From assembly GCA_023954635.1 (NCBI GenBank), contig JAGSHI010000018.1:1-41060 (forward strand): a stretch of DNA of 41,060 bases. Direction: 5' to 3'. Positions 8,283-16,268 of this stretch are shown piece by piece. The DNA is from Bacteriovoracaceae bacterium. GTDB taxonomy: Bacteria > Bdellovibrionota > Bacteriovoracia > Bacteriovoracales > Bacteriovoracaceae. The translations under genes were made by a program, and so were the position numbers. The first letter of the stretch is position 1. Each line of letters begins with the position of its first letter. Below the pieces are notes generated by a model. It was not told the origin of the DNA and made no database searches. It saw only the letters and a program-made list of their open reading frames with translations.

Positions 8283-8970
8283 ACTAGTATTAGTCCCAAC
8301 TCCTATTGCTCCAGATCTTCCACTAGAAGAAGTTGCGAAAACTCTCATTCATAACAGCTTAAAAGATGATTTTGAAAATACGCGTATTGTTGTAGAAGAA
8401 GCTAAGGAAGGACGTAGACGTTGGTTAAAGTGGGGGTTCCCACGAGAATCTATTGAAGATTTTATACTTTATAATGAACACAATCATGAAAGTGCTGGTA
8501 AACAAATAATTTCAGAAATAGAGAAAGGTTGCACTGTATATATGATGAGTGATGGGGGACTTCCAGCTTTCTGTGACCCTGGTAAGAACTTAGTTTCACA
8601 ATGTCATCGTCAAAAATTAAAAGTTACTGCAACACCATTTCCTCACAGTATTTCTCTAGCATTGTCTCTTTCTGGCTTTGATCACGACACATTTGTATTT
8701 GAAGGATTTCTTCCCAAAGACAATGACGACAGAAAGAAAAGGCTGGATACCTTAAGAGGTGAAAAACGAACAATTATCTTTATGGACACCCCTTATAGGC
8801 TTGGAAAACTGATTTCTGAAGTAGGGAGAAATTTCGGACAAAGGCCTTGCTTCCTAGGTCTAGACCTAGGATTTCCTCAAGAAGAGCTTATTGTCTGTAA
8901 AGCTTCTCAGATTCCTTCTGTTTTTTCTAAGCAAAAACGGGAGTTTATCCTCATAATATCTCAATCTTAA
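8266..8970 (+). CDS. RsmI-like tetrapyrrole-methylase-fold methyltransferase
   Basis: The family (COG0313) methylates the 2'-hydroxyl of C1402 in 16S rRNA. Visible features are the N-terminal strand KLVLVPTPIA, the SAM-site loop MSDGGLPAFCDPG (family: SDAGTPxxxDPG), and FEGFLP. At 234 residues it lacks the C-terminal extension of E. coli RsmI (~286), and belongs to the divergent short branch also seen in Bacteroidetes, so target identity is less sure. Two in-frame ATGs (8266 and 8272) are possible; both overlap the end of the PAP2 gene, so translation is coupled. It lies 67 bases before the isoprenoid operon and may be part of it. Confidence 0.78.
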   Translation: MKMKGKLVLVPTPIAPDLPLEEVAKTLIHNSLKDDFENTRIVVEEAKEGRRRWLKWGFPRESIEDFILYNEHNHESAGKQIISEIEKGCTVYMMSDGGLPAFCDPGKNLVSQCHRQKLKVTATPFPHSISLALSLSGFDHDTFVFEGFLPKDNDDRKKRLDTLRGEKRTIIFMDTPYRLGKLISEVGRNFGQRPCFLGLDLGFPQEELIVCKASQIPSVFSKQKREFILIISQS

Positions 8971-9003
8971 TGATCAAATGAAGTTGATGACGTATCGCAT
9001 TTC

Positions 9004-9023
9004 GCGTGCTACTTTACGCACGC
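9004..9023 (+). other. GC-rich hairpin in the leader of the isoprenoid operon
   Basis: GCGTGC (9004-9009) pairs with GCACGC (9018-9023) over an 8-base loop, ending 14 bases before the fni ATG. It stands out in AT-rich surroundings. There is no T tract after it, so it is not an ordinary terminator. It may be a leader structure; it is short and could be chance. Confidence 0.35.
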
Positions 9024-9037
9024 ACTAAGAGCACATT

Positions 9038-10060
9038 ATGAGCGATATAGAAATCAGAAAACAGGACCACATTGAAATGGCCTACAACTCTAGAATTCCT
9101 TCAAGTTTGAAGGATGGTAGGTTTGATTATGAACCTCTGTTTGGTATTCATCCAAATAGGAGTCATGGTCAATTTGAAATCAATGTTTTTGATAAAACAA
9201 TGAATTCACCCATTTGGATCAGCAGTATGACTGGTGGTTCAACAGAAGCTGGTCTAATTAATAAACGATTAGCAAATGTGGCAGGTGAATTTGGTCTAGG
9301 TATGGGACTTGGCTCATGTCGTGCTCTACTCGAAAACCCATCTTTAAAAGAAGATTTTAACTTACGACCAATTCTTGGAGAGAAAGCTCCTTTCTTTGCA
9401 AATTTAGGTATCGCTCAGGTTGATGAGTTGTTACGCGAGAACTCAGAAGAGAAGATATTAGAGCTTAATGAAACTTTAAAAACAGATGGACTTATAATTC
9501 ATCTTAATCCTCTTCAAGAGTGGCTCCAGCCAAGTGGTGATAGATATACAAGACCTGCTTTAGAAACTCTTCAAGAGTATTGTTCTAAAATAAACATTAA
9601 AACTATAGTTAAAGAAGTTGGTCAGGGAATGGGTCCAAGAAGTCTTAAGGCTTTAGCAGAGCTTCCTATTTCTGGAATAGAGTTTGCTGCGTTTGGTGGC
9701 ACTAATTTCTCGGCCCTTGAATTAAATAGAAATGAAAATGTTAATTCCGATTTTTGGAAACCATTATGTCATGTCGGACATACTGCCAGTGAGATGGTTG
9801 AAATGTTAAATGACATTTCACAGACGACTGACCTCTCAGATAAAACATTTATAATATCTGGTGGAGTAGAAAATTTTCTTGATGGATTCCATTTACGTGA
9901 AGAATTGAATGCTACCGGATTGATTGGAATGGCCGGTGCTTTTCTTCAAAAAGCTAGAGTCGGAGATAAAGAACTAACTGAATTTACCAAAGAGTACGTA
10001 CTTGGACTAGAGATGGCCAGAGAGTGGTTAAACTCTAAAAAGGGGCTAAAAGTTGATTAA
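9038..10060 (+). CDS. fni: Type 2 isopentenyl-diphosphate delta-isomerase
   Basis: This FMN- and NADPH-dependent enzyme interconverts IPP and DMAPP, the last step of the mevalonate route before prenyl transfer. The TIM-barrel signatures are all present: RKQDHIEMA at the N-terminus, WISSMTGGS for FMN binding, GLGMGLGSCRALLE, FANLGIAQ, LIIHLNPLQE, and TIVKEVGQGMG. The 340-residue length is typical. Its stop overlaps the next start by eight bases. It heads a five-gene run in which neighbouring genes touch or overlap, the same pathway cluster found in Bacteroidetes and some deltaproteobacterial relatives. The start ATG has only a weak AAGAG ribosome binding site. Confidence 0.96.
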   Translation: MSDIEIRKQDHIEMAYNSRIPSSLKDGRFDYEPLFGIHPNRSHGQFEINVFDKTMNSPIWISSMTGGSTEAGLINKRLANVAGEFGLGMGLGSCRALLENPSLKEDFNLRPILGEKAPFFANLGIAQVDELLRENSEEKILELNETLKTDGLIIHLNPLQEWLQPSGDRYTRPALETLQEYCSKINIKTIVKEVGQGMGPRSLKALAELPISGIEFAAFGGTNFSALELNRNENVNSDFWKPLCHVGHTASEMVEMLNDISQTTDLSDKTFIISGGVENFLDGFHLREELNATGLIGMAGAFLQKARVGDKELTEFTKEYVLGLEMAREWLNSKKGLKVD

Positions 10061-11378
10061 GCCAATTTCAGGATTTTCAAAACTTTCAAAAGAAGAGAAA
10101 ATCAATTTCTTAGTAGATGTATATCTAGGTAAGTCAGAAAGTACTCGTAGTTTGATTCAAGGATTCTGGCACAATAATACCGAAGATCAGAAGGTATTTG
10201 ATGAATTCTCTGAGAATACAATAAGTAACTTTTATTTTCCCTATGGTGTTGTTCCTAACATGATGATTAATCAAAAATTGTTATGTGTGCCTATGGTTAT
10301 AGAAGAATCAAGTGTCGTAGCTGCTTGCTCTAAAGCTGCTAAGTTTTGGCTCAACAGAGGTGGATTTAACGCAAAAGTTATTTCAACAACTAAAAATGGG
10401 CAAGTCCATTTTATCTGGAAAGGCGATTCTGATAAATTAAAATCATTCTTTGAATCAGTTAAAGAAGAACTCATAAACTCTGTCTCTCCTCTCGTCAAAA
10501 ATATGGAAGCAAGAGGTGGAGGTCTACTAGATATAAAGCTTATTGATAGAACTTCGGATGAACCGGACTATTATCAATTATGGGGTGACTTCGAAACCTG
10601 TGATGCAATGGGTGCGAATTTTATCAACACAATTTTAGAGGCCCTTGGAAATTCATTTACTGACCTAGTTAAAGCAAATTCAGAATTTCAAGGTGAAGAG
10701 AAAGATCTTCAAGTAATCATGGCGATTCTGTCTAATTATACCCCTGAATGTGTTGTCGAAGCATGGGTAGAATGCCCAATAGAAGAATTGCAAGATCCAG
10801 CAAGTGATATGTCTTCACAAGAGTTTATTGAAAAGTTTTCTCGCGCAATTAGAATCAGCAAAATAGATGTGAATAGAGCTACAACTCACAATAAAGGTAT
10901 CTTTAATGGAATCGATGCAGTCATTCTAGCGACAGGTAATGATTTCAGAGCTATTGAGGCCTGTGGACACACCTGGGCCTCTCGTCATGGTAAGTATCAA
11001 GGTCTGACTGATGTAACCGTTAATGATGGTAAGTTTAGGTTCTCTTTAAAATTACCATTAAGTTTAGGTACAGTTGGTGGATTAACTGCCCTTCACCCAT
11101 TAGCAAGAACTTCCCTTGAAATGTTAGGTCATCCAAATGCTAAAGAGTTAATGGAAGTCTCGGCATGTATCGGTCTTGCTCAAAATTTTGCAGCATTAAG
11201 ATCTCTAGTAACTACAGGTATTCAAAAGGGTCACATGAAAATGCATCTCATGAATATACTGAATCATTTAGAAGCAAATGATGAAGAACGCAAAAAGGCA
11301 AAACTAAATTTTTCTACTGAAACTATAAGCTATCAGGCAGTGAGGGATTTTATAAATTCCTTAAGACAATATCATTAA
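10053..11378 (+). CDS. mvaA: Hydroxymethylglutaryl-CoA reductase, class II
   Basis: It reduces HMG-CoA to mevalonate with a nicotinamide cofactor. The class II family features are clear: the catalytic Glu in PMVIEESSVVAA (84-85 region), MEARGGGLLD, the cofactor/Asp loop CDAMGANFINT, the catalytic Lys in TTHNKGIFNGIDAV, LGTVGGLTALHPLA, and the flap His in IQKGHMKMH. The 441-residue size fits soluble class II enzymes, and there is no membrane domain. Class II enzymes are historically called degradative, but operon position with mevalonate-consuming kinases and fni shows a biosynthetic role here. Cofactor preference (NADH or NADPH) cannot be decided by eye. No HMG-CoA synthase is in the window. 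Confidence 0.96.
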   Translation: MIKPISGFSKLSKEEKINFLVDVYLGKSESTRSLIQGFWHNNTEDQKVFDEFSENTISNFYFPYGVVPNMMINQKLLCVPMVIEESSVVAACSKAAKFWLNRGGFNAKVISTTKNGQVHFIWKGDSDKLKSFFESVKEELINSVSPLVKNMEARGGGLLDIKLIDRTSDEPDYYQLWGDFETCDAMGANFINTILEALGNSFTDLVKANSEFQGEEKDLQVIMAILSNYTPECVVEAWVECPIEELQDPASDMSSQEFIEKFSRAIRISKIDVNRATTHNKGIFNGIDAVILATGNDFRAIEACGHTWASRHGKYQGLTDVTVNDGKFRFSLKLPLSLGTVGGLTALHPLARTSLEMLGHPNAKELMEVSACIGLAQNFAALRSLVTTGIQKGHMKMHLMNILNHLEANDEERKKAKLNFSTETISYQAVRDFINSLRQYH

Positions 11379-11395
11379 AAGAGGATTTGAATAAT

Positions 11396-12439
11396 ATGAT
11401 GGAACAAACCGTATATGATAATGATTTGAAAGCAATGATTAAGTCCGGTATTAATCAAGAGAAAAATACTCAACACTACTTTGGACATGGAAAACTCTTA
11501 TTATCAGGGGAATACTTTGTACTTGATGGAGCTAAAGCCTTGGCCTTGCCTACTAAGGTTGGACAAAGTATGACAGTAAAATACTCTCAGTCCTTTGAAC
11601 CTATTCTTTATTGGAAAAGTTACGACGTTAATGGAAAACTTTGGTTAGAGGCTAAGTTTGAATTTTGGCACTTTGACTGCTTAGATTCAAATCCTAAACA
11701 AGAAGTTTTGCTACTTCAAAAAATCTTAAGACAGGCCAGAAAACAAAATAATCATTTTTTAAGAGAAGGTGTTGATGTTTTGGTCGAAACATCACTAGGT
11801 TTTCCACTGGAGTGGGGTCTAGGTAGTAGTTCAACTTTAATTTATAATATTGCTCAATGGGCATATATCTCTCCATTTGAGCTTCTTTTTAAAACCTATG
11901 GTGGGTCTGGATATGATATTGCCTGTGCTCAATCAGAAGGACCAATTGTATACCACAAGAATAATACAGGGCCGAACTGGTCACCTGTCGCATTTAACCC
12001 AACTTTTCGAGAGAACTTATACTTCGTTTATTTAGGTAAAAAGCAAAATACAGGAAAAGCAATTGAGTATTACAACTCTATGAGACCATTTGACCCAGAA
12101 TTAATAATGAATTTATCAACAATAACTGATGAATTGATGAAATGTTCAACTTTAGAAGAATTTGAATTCTTACTAACTGCTCACGAAAATCTCATTAGCA
12201 AAAACCTAAAGATGGAGTGTGTAAAAGAGAAACGTTTTACTAACTATTGGGGAGCTGTAAAGTCTCTTGGAGCATGGGGTGGAGACTTTGTTTTAGTAAC
12301 AAGTGATAGACCTCAATCTGAGACTGTAAAGTACTTTGAAGATAATGGTCATTCTATAGTTATTCCATATGACGAAATAATTTTGACTGGTAATACTCCT
12401 CAATATGACATGGCCGATGGTAATGAGTATCTCCAATAA
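11396..12439 (+). CDS. GYDIA-family GHMP kinase, probable phosphomevalonate kinase
   Basis: The frame opens at a TTG at 11387, but GAGGA at 11381-11385 is 10 bases from the ATG at 11396, so I choose that start. It is a GHMP kinase: GHGKLLLSGEYFVLDGA opens the fold, the ATP loop reads WGLGSSSTL, and the subfamily signature GGSGYDIACAQSEGP is intact. The final GHMP motif is GAWGGDFVL instead of the usual glycine-rich GAGGGG. The operon already has a mevalonate kinase and a decarboxylase, and the only missing kinase step is phosphomevalonate to diphosphomevalonate. I infer that role by elimination; it has weak similarity to classical phosphomevalonate kinases. Confidence 0.85.
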   Translation: MMEQTVYDNDLKAMIKSGINQEKNTQHYFGHGKLLLSGEYFVLDGAKALALPTKVGQSMTVKYSQSFEPILYWKSYDVNGKLWLEAKFEFWHFDCLDSNPKQEVLLLQKILRQARKQNNHFLREGVDVLVETSLGFPLEWGLGSSSTLIYNIAQWAYISPFELLFKTYGGSGYDIACAQSEGPIVYHKNNTGPNWSPVAFNPTFRENLYFVYLGKKQNTGKAIEYYNSMRPFDPELIMNLSTITDELMKCSTLEEFEFLLTAHENLISKNLKMECVKEKRFTNYWGAVKSLGAWGGDFVLVTSDRPQSETVKYFEDNGHSIVIPYDEIILTGNTPQYDMADGNEYLQ

Positions 12440-13472
12440 TCAAATTATTGATAGGTTAGGAAGTTGTAATACACTATCCTGGAAAGCTCCCTCTAATATT
12501 GCACTCATCAAGTATTGGGGGAAAAAGGATTTTCAAATTCCTGCAAACTCATCAATTAGTATGACTCTTAATAATTGTTATACGAATTGTATTATGGAGT
12601 TTATAGCTTCTGATAATTTTTCAGTCTCTCTTGAATTTGAAAATAAAAGTGATGACTCATTTCTAAAGAAAGTAACAAAACATATTTCAAGAATAGCTAA
12701 AGATTTTCCTGTTTTAAAGTCTTTTTCCTATACATTTAAAACATCAAATACATTTCCTCACTCTGCAGGAATTGCTTCAAGTGCCTCAAGTATGGCCGCA
12801 ATTAATCTTTGCCTAACCGAGCTTCTAGTAAAACTAGATGAAGTCCCAAATGAGGATTTTTTCCGTTTTGCTTCAGACCATGCAAGGCAGGGATCAGGGT
12901 CTGCATCTCGAAGTCTTTACGGTGGCTTTGTCGACTGGGGAGCTACATCTAACGATTATGGAAGTGTGCAGGACAATATTCATGAAGACTTCATTGATAT
13001 GGGTGATGCGGTACTTATAGTTGATTCGGGTGTTAAAGAAGTTTCTAGTTCTAAGGGACATCAGTTAATGATGTCACACCCACAAAGAGAAGAAAGGTTT
13101 TCTGCCGCCAACGCTAAAACAAAGAAAATGATTGAGATTTTAAAGGATGGAGATTGGAATAGCTTTATTCCACTTCTTGAGTCTGAAGCACTTGAGTTAC
13201 ATGGGCTTATGATGTCTGGGACTCCTTGGTTTATTCTGATGAAACCAGAGACTTTAGCTCTTTTGGACTTATTTAAAAAATGGAGAAACGAAAACTCTGT
13301 TCGAGCTGCATTTACTTTAGATGCTGGACCAAATATACATTTACTTTACCATAAAGATGAAAGAGATCGAGTCTTAGCTTTTATTAATGAACAGGCCATT
13401 TCACATTTAGAAAATGAACAATGGATAGATGATAAAATGGGAATGGGACCTGAAAAGGTTATAATTCAATGA
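12423..13472 (+). CDS. mvaD: Diphosphomevalonate decarboxylase
   Basis: It decarboxylates mevalonate 5-diphosphate to IPP with ATP. Markers are APSNIALIKYWGKKD (the decarboxylase-specific Lys-Tyr-Trp-Gly-Lys), NSSISMTL, the ATP loop PHSAGIASSASSMAA, RQGSGSASRSLYGGFVDW, and TLDAGPNIHLL with the catalytic Asp. Three in-frame ATGs (12405, 12417, 12423) fall inside the end of the preceding gene; I pick 12423 because the chain then begins MSISNNQ with the smallest overlap, but no start has a strong ribosome binding site. Translation is probably coupled. Its end overlaps the next start by four bases. Confidence 0.94.
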   Translation: MSISNNQIIDRLGSCNTLSWKAPSNIALIKYWGKKDFQIPANSSISMTLNNCYTNCIMEFIASDNFSVSLEFENKSDDSFLKKVTKHISRIAKDFPVLKSFSYTFKTSNTFPHSAGIASSASSMAAINLCLTELLVKLDEVPNEDFFRFASDHARQGSGSASRSLYGGFVDWGATSNDYGSVQDNIHEDFIDMGDAVLIVDSGVKEVSSSKGHQLMMSHPQREERFSAANAKTKKMIEILKDGDWNSFIPLLESEALELHGLMMSGTPWFILMKPETLALLDLFKKWRNENSVRAAFTLDAGPNIHLLYHKDERDRVLAFINEQAISHLENEQWIDDKMGMGPEKVIIQ

Positions 13473-14380
13473 AGGGTGAGAGTAGAACATTTAATTCAAA
13501 AGTATTACTCTTTGGTGAGTATAGTGTAATCAAAAACTCGATGGCCCTAAGTATTCCTTATAGTCTTTTTGAGGGAAGATTATCATTTAGGAAAGACCAG
13601 TCTAAAGTAGTTGATCAAGAACTAAAGGCACTCTGCCTTTATTTAAAAAAACTAAGTAATAAAAATGAGCTTACATTTAACTTTGATGCTCAAAGTTTTG
13701 AGTTTGATATTGGTCAAGGATTATATTTTGATTCGACAATCCCTCAAGGTTTTGGTGTCGGTAGTAGTGGTGCTTTATGTGCAGCAGTCTTTGATCGATA
13801 TTCAAAAAATGCTGAAGGTAATGATATTCAATCTTTGAAAACATACTTTGCACAAATGGAAGGACATTTTCATGGATCTAGCTCTGGAATGGATCCACTC
13901 ATTAGTTATTTAAACCGTGCTACCCTGAGACAAAGTAATGGATCAATTGGAACTGTAGACCTCCCTCGATTTAACGAAGGAAATGGCGGTCTATTTCTTT
14001 TAAATACTGGGCGATCTAGACGAACAGAACCTCTTGTTAATTTATTTTTAGAAAAATGTAAATCTGAAGAATATAACCAAAAGATTGAGAATCAACTTCT
14101 AACGATTACAGATAATTGTATTACGACATTTTTAGAAGGCCAAATAGAAGAATTGTATACTGAATTCAAAAAACTTTCTGAATTTCAGTTTCAAGAACTA
14201 AGTCCAATGATCCCAAATTTGTTTCAAGATATATGGCAAAAAGGTCTATCTGATGACTTTTTTCAACTTAAACTTTGTGGTGCTGGAGGAGGAGGATTTT
14301 TGCTCGGAATGACTCCAAACTTTGAAAAGGCTTCCCATATCCTACAATCATTTGAAATAAGGCCTCTCATTAGGTTTTAA
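13469..14380 (+). CDS. mvk: Mevalonate kinase
   Basis: A 303-residue GHMP kinase that phosphorylates mevalonate. The N-terminal KVLLFGEYSVI motif, the ATP loop GFGVGSSGALCAA, the GSSSGMDPLI segment with the catalytic Asp, and the C-terminal CGAGGGGFLLG are all present, so it should be active. Start and previous stop share ATGA. The specific assignment to mevalonate kinase rather than another GHMP kinase rests on FGEYSV and the SGMDP motif, as well as on operon position; a swap of roles with the GYDIA kinase is possible in principle. A weak hairpin follows the stop. Confidence 0.88.
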   Translation: MKGESRTFNSKVLLFGEYSVIKNSMALSIPYSLFEGRLSFRKDQSKVVDQELKALCLYLKKLSNKNELTFNFDAQSFEFDIGQGLYFDSTIPQGFGVGSSGALCAAVFDRYSKNAEGNDIQSLKTYFAQMEGHFHGSSSGMDPLISYLNRATLRQSNGSIGTVDLPRFNEGNGGLFLLNTGRSRRTEPLVNLFLEKCKSEEYNQKIENQLLTITDNCITTFLEGQIEELYTEFKKLSEFQFQELSPMIPNLFQDIWQKGLSDDFFQLKLCGAGGGGFLLGMTPNFEKASHILQSFEIRPLIRF

Positions 14381-14381
14381 C

Positions 14382-14400
14382 TGACCAATAAGATTGGTTA
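14382..14400 (+). terminator. Weak hairpin after the isoprenoid operon
   Basis: TGACCAAT and ATTGGTTA form an 8-pair stem (one G-T pair) with a three-base AAG loop two bases after the mvk stop, followed by AT-rich sequence without a clean T run. It may end the operon partially. Confidence 0.35.
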
Positions 14401-14436
14401 ATCACTTAAATTTTAATTCTTACCGATAAGTAATCG

Positions 14437-15339
14437 ATGAAAAATATATTATTTATATTTATAATTTGCTTCTCATTTTCTTGTGGAATAATTTCAGATT
14501 TCAAAAGAATACCTGCGGCTGAAGATGAATTTATTCATGTCGTCCTTGATATTGATTGGACTATTGTTGCTCAAATACATGAGGGTTCAGAAGGAATATC
14601 AAAAAGTAACTTAGTTAGGGTTGGAGATGAAACATATAGAATAAAAGACTGGGCAAGGGAATTTGTTTCAGCATTATCTAAAAATCCAAAGATTAAAATT
14701 AGTTTTTTTAGTGGAGGTGGTGAACCTCGAAATCTTGAATTGTTATCAAAAATTAAATTAATGAATGGAAGTGGGAAAAGCTTTTTGGATGTTTCTCATA
14801 AAGTTCTCTCATATAAAGATCTAACAGAAATCCCTGAAGCTCTTAGGACAGGTGATAGGTTTAGTGATCGTTTTAAAAAAGACTTATCTAAACTCGGCTT
14901 TAGTGAAGGTAAAACTCTGATGGTTGATGACAATTATCGTTTTGCTGTAAATGAAGTTCAGCAAAGACATTACCTTTGGTTGGGTCCTACCTTTAATCAC
15001 TATGAAAAGTTCTCTGATATCCCTTCATTGCCCATAGGAGGCCCTGAAGCGAAATTCGTACCTAATTCATATGCGCAATGGTTTTTAGGAAGAAATAAGC
15101 TTGCTGCGGTTTGGGATATTATGGAGCAATCCATAGATAAACATTTAAAATCGGGGATTCCTGTGGATAAAACTATGCAAGATTTATCTAAAGAGCTTGA
15201 TTTAGCGTCAGGAGATTTAAACGGAAACCTTAAGAGAAGTATTGATAAAGGTTCTAAAAAACTTAGAAGACTAGGCTTTCAAAAAGGAAGAGTTTTTCAA
15301 GGGAACAACTGTAGCCTTCTAATTGAAGGTTTCTTTTAA
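14437..15339 (+). CDS. Exported HAD-superfamily-like protein
   Basis: The N-terminus is a signal peptide ending in FSFSCG, a non-canonical lipobox with Cys16. The rest resembles the DxDxT phosphatases of the HAD superfamily (NLI-interacting-factor-like): LDIDWT gives Asp38, Asp40 and Thr42, SFFSGG gives Ser92, and LMVDDN gives Asp164 and Asp165. The catalytic set is therefore intact in a protein predicted to be outside the cytoplasm. The C-terminal third is charged and helical. Substrate is not known. It follows the isoprenoid operon by 56 bases without a good ribosome binding site and its end overlaps the converging crotonase-like gene by four bases. Confidence 0.75.
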   Translation: MKNILFIFIICFSFSCGIISDFKRIPAAEDEFIHVVLDIDWTIVAQIHEGSEGISKSNLVRVGDETYRIKDWAREFVSALSKNPKIKISFFSGGGEPRNLELLSKIKLMNGSGKSFLDVSHKVLSYKDLTEIPEALRTGDRFSDRFKKDLSKLGFSEGKTLMVDDNYRFAVNEVQQRHYLWLGPTFNHYEKFSDIPSLPIGGPEAKFVPNSYAQWFLGRNKLAAVWDIMEQSIDKHLKSGIPVDKTMQDLSKELDLASGDLNGNLKRSIDKGSKKLRRLGFQKGRVFQGNNCSLLIEGFF

Positions 15340-16169
15340 ACTTCGCTCAGGGCCCTTTTTATTTCACTTCTAACTTCTTTTGGACTTTTAAATGTCGGTT
15401 TTCTATTTAATTTCTCAGATTGAATTGCTTCTCTCCAATCTCCAAAACCCATGCAACCTGAAGCATAACCTTCTTCGTATTCTTTAGCTCTATCCAGCTC
15501 AGGAAGCATAGATTGAAGCTGGCTTGATTTTGTTTGAATTCTTGCCATTGGAGACTGACCTGCAATTGCATCTAAATATCTAAATGCTGGTGATTCTCCA
15601 TCAGCATATGTTTCTGTTATAAAGCCTGACTCAAGCAAAGCAACTTTACTTGGAGGAAAAGGAGATAGTAACCAAGCCTTGGCCCTGGCCTTACCTATCA
15701 GACATGAAAGAAACCCAACTCCTCCTGCCATAGGAACAAGACCATCGTCTATTCTTGAAAAATCAATACTCGCACCATTTCTACATAACCTAAGGTCTGC
15801 ACTTAATCCAAACTCTGCACCTACTCCTCGTGCCTTATTTCCATAGTCGACTATAATAGTTTGGGGAAGAAAAAACATTCCATAAACAAGTCTTTGAAAA
15901 CGTTGATAGACCTGAAGTAACTTCTTTTCTCCTCTTGATTCCCAATCGGCCAAATTCAGGCCAGTACCAAAATCCAAGCAGTTAGATTTAAAAAGAACTG
16001 AATTAATTTCAACTTTAGTAGTTAACCATTTTACAAGGTTTTCAAGCTCTACTACCATTTCCAACGTGAAATAAGGTGATGAAGGATCAAAACATAGAGT
16101 AGTAGTTAATGAGCGATTCTCAGGGTTTAGGCTGACTTCGAGTGTATTGTACTGATTAAAAGGGTTCAT
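15336..16169 (-). CDS. Crotonase-fold (enoyl-CoA hydratase/isomerase-like) protein
   Basis: A 277-residue member of the crotonase superfamily. The core GVGAEFGLSADLRLC aligns with the oxyanion-hole helix of enoyl-CoA hydratase and keeps its first catalytic Glu. In the second active-site segment IDFSRIDDGLVPMAGG the second Glu of classical hydratases is replaced by Arg, so hydratase activity is doubtful; isomerase, hydrolase or another CoA reaction is possible. The C-terminus has a charged helical tail. A good AAGGAAGG ribosome binding site lies before the ATG and a plausible promoter is 55 bases upstream. It is transcribed alone, with no pathway neighbours to suggest a substrate. Confidence 0.78.
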   Translation of the reverse strand: MNPFNQYNTLEVSLNPENRSLTTTLCFDPSSPYFTLEMVVELENLVKWLTTKVEINSVLFKSNCLDFGTGLNLADWESRGEKKLLQVYQRFQRLVYGMFFLPQTIIVDYGNKARGVGAEFGLSADLRLCRNGASIDFSRIDDGLVPMAGGVGFLSCLIGKARAKAWLLSPFPPSKVALLESGFITETYADGESPAFRYLDAIAGQSPMARIQTKSSQLQSMLPELDRAKEYEEGYASGCMGFGDWREAIQSEKLNRKPTFKSPKEVRSEIKRALSEV

Positions 16170-16223
16170 ATCACCTTCCTTGGTTTATCCCTTATTTTGT
16201 CGCACATCCTTGGCAACATTAAT

Positions 16224-16252
16224 ATTTTTTCAATGATTTTTTCATGTGTCAA
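16224..16252 (-). promoter_or_regulatory. Possible sigma-70 promoter for the crotonase-like gene
   Basis: On the minus strand TTGACA (16252-16247) is followed after 17 bases by AAAAAT (16229-16224), with a perfect -35 and a weak -10, 55 bases before the ATG at 16169. Confidence 0.4.
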
Positions 16253-16268
16253 AGATTATGCTGAATTG

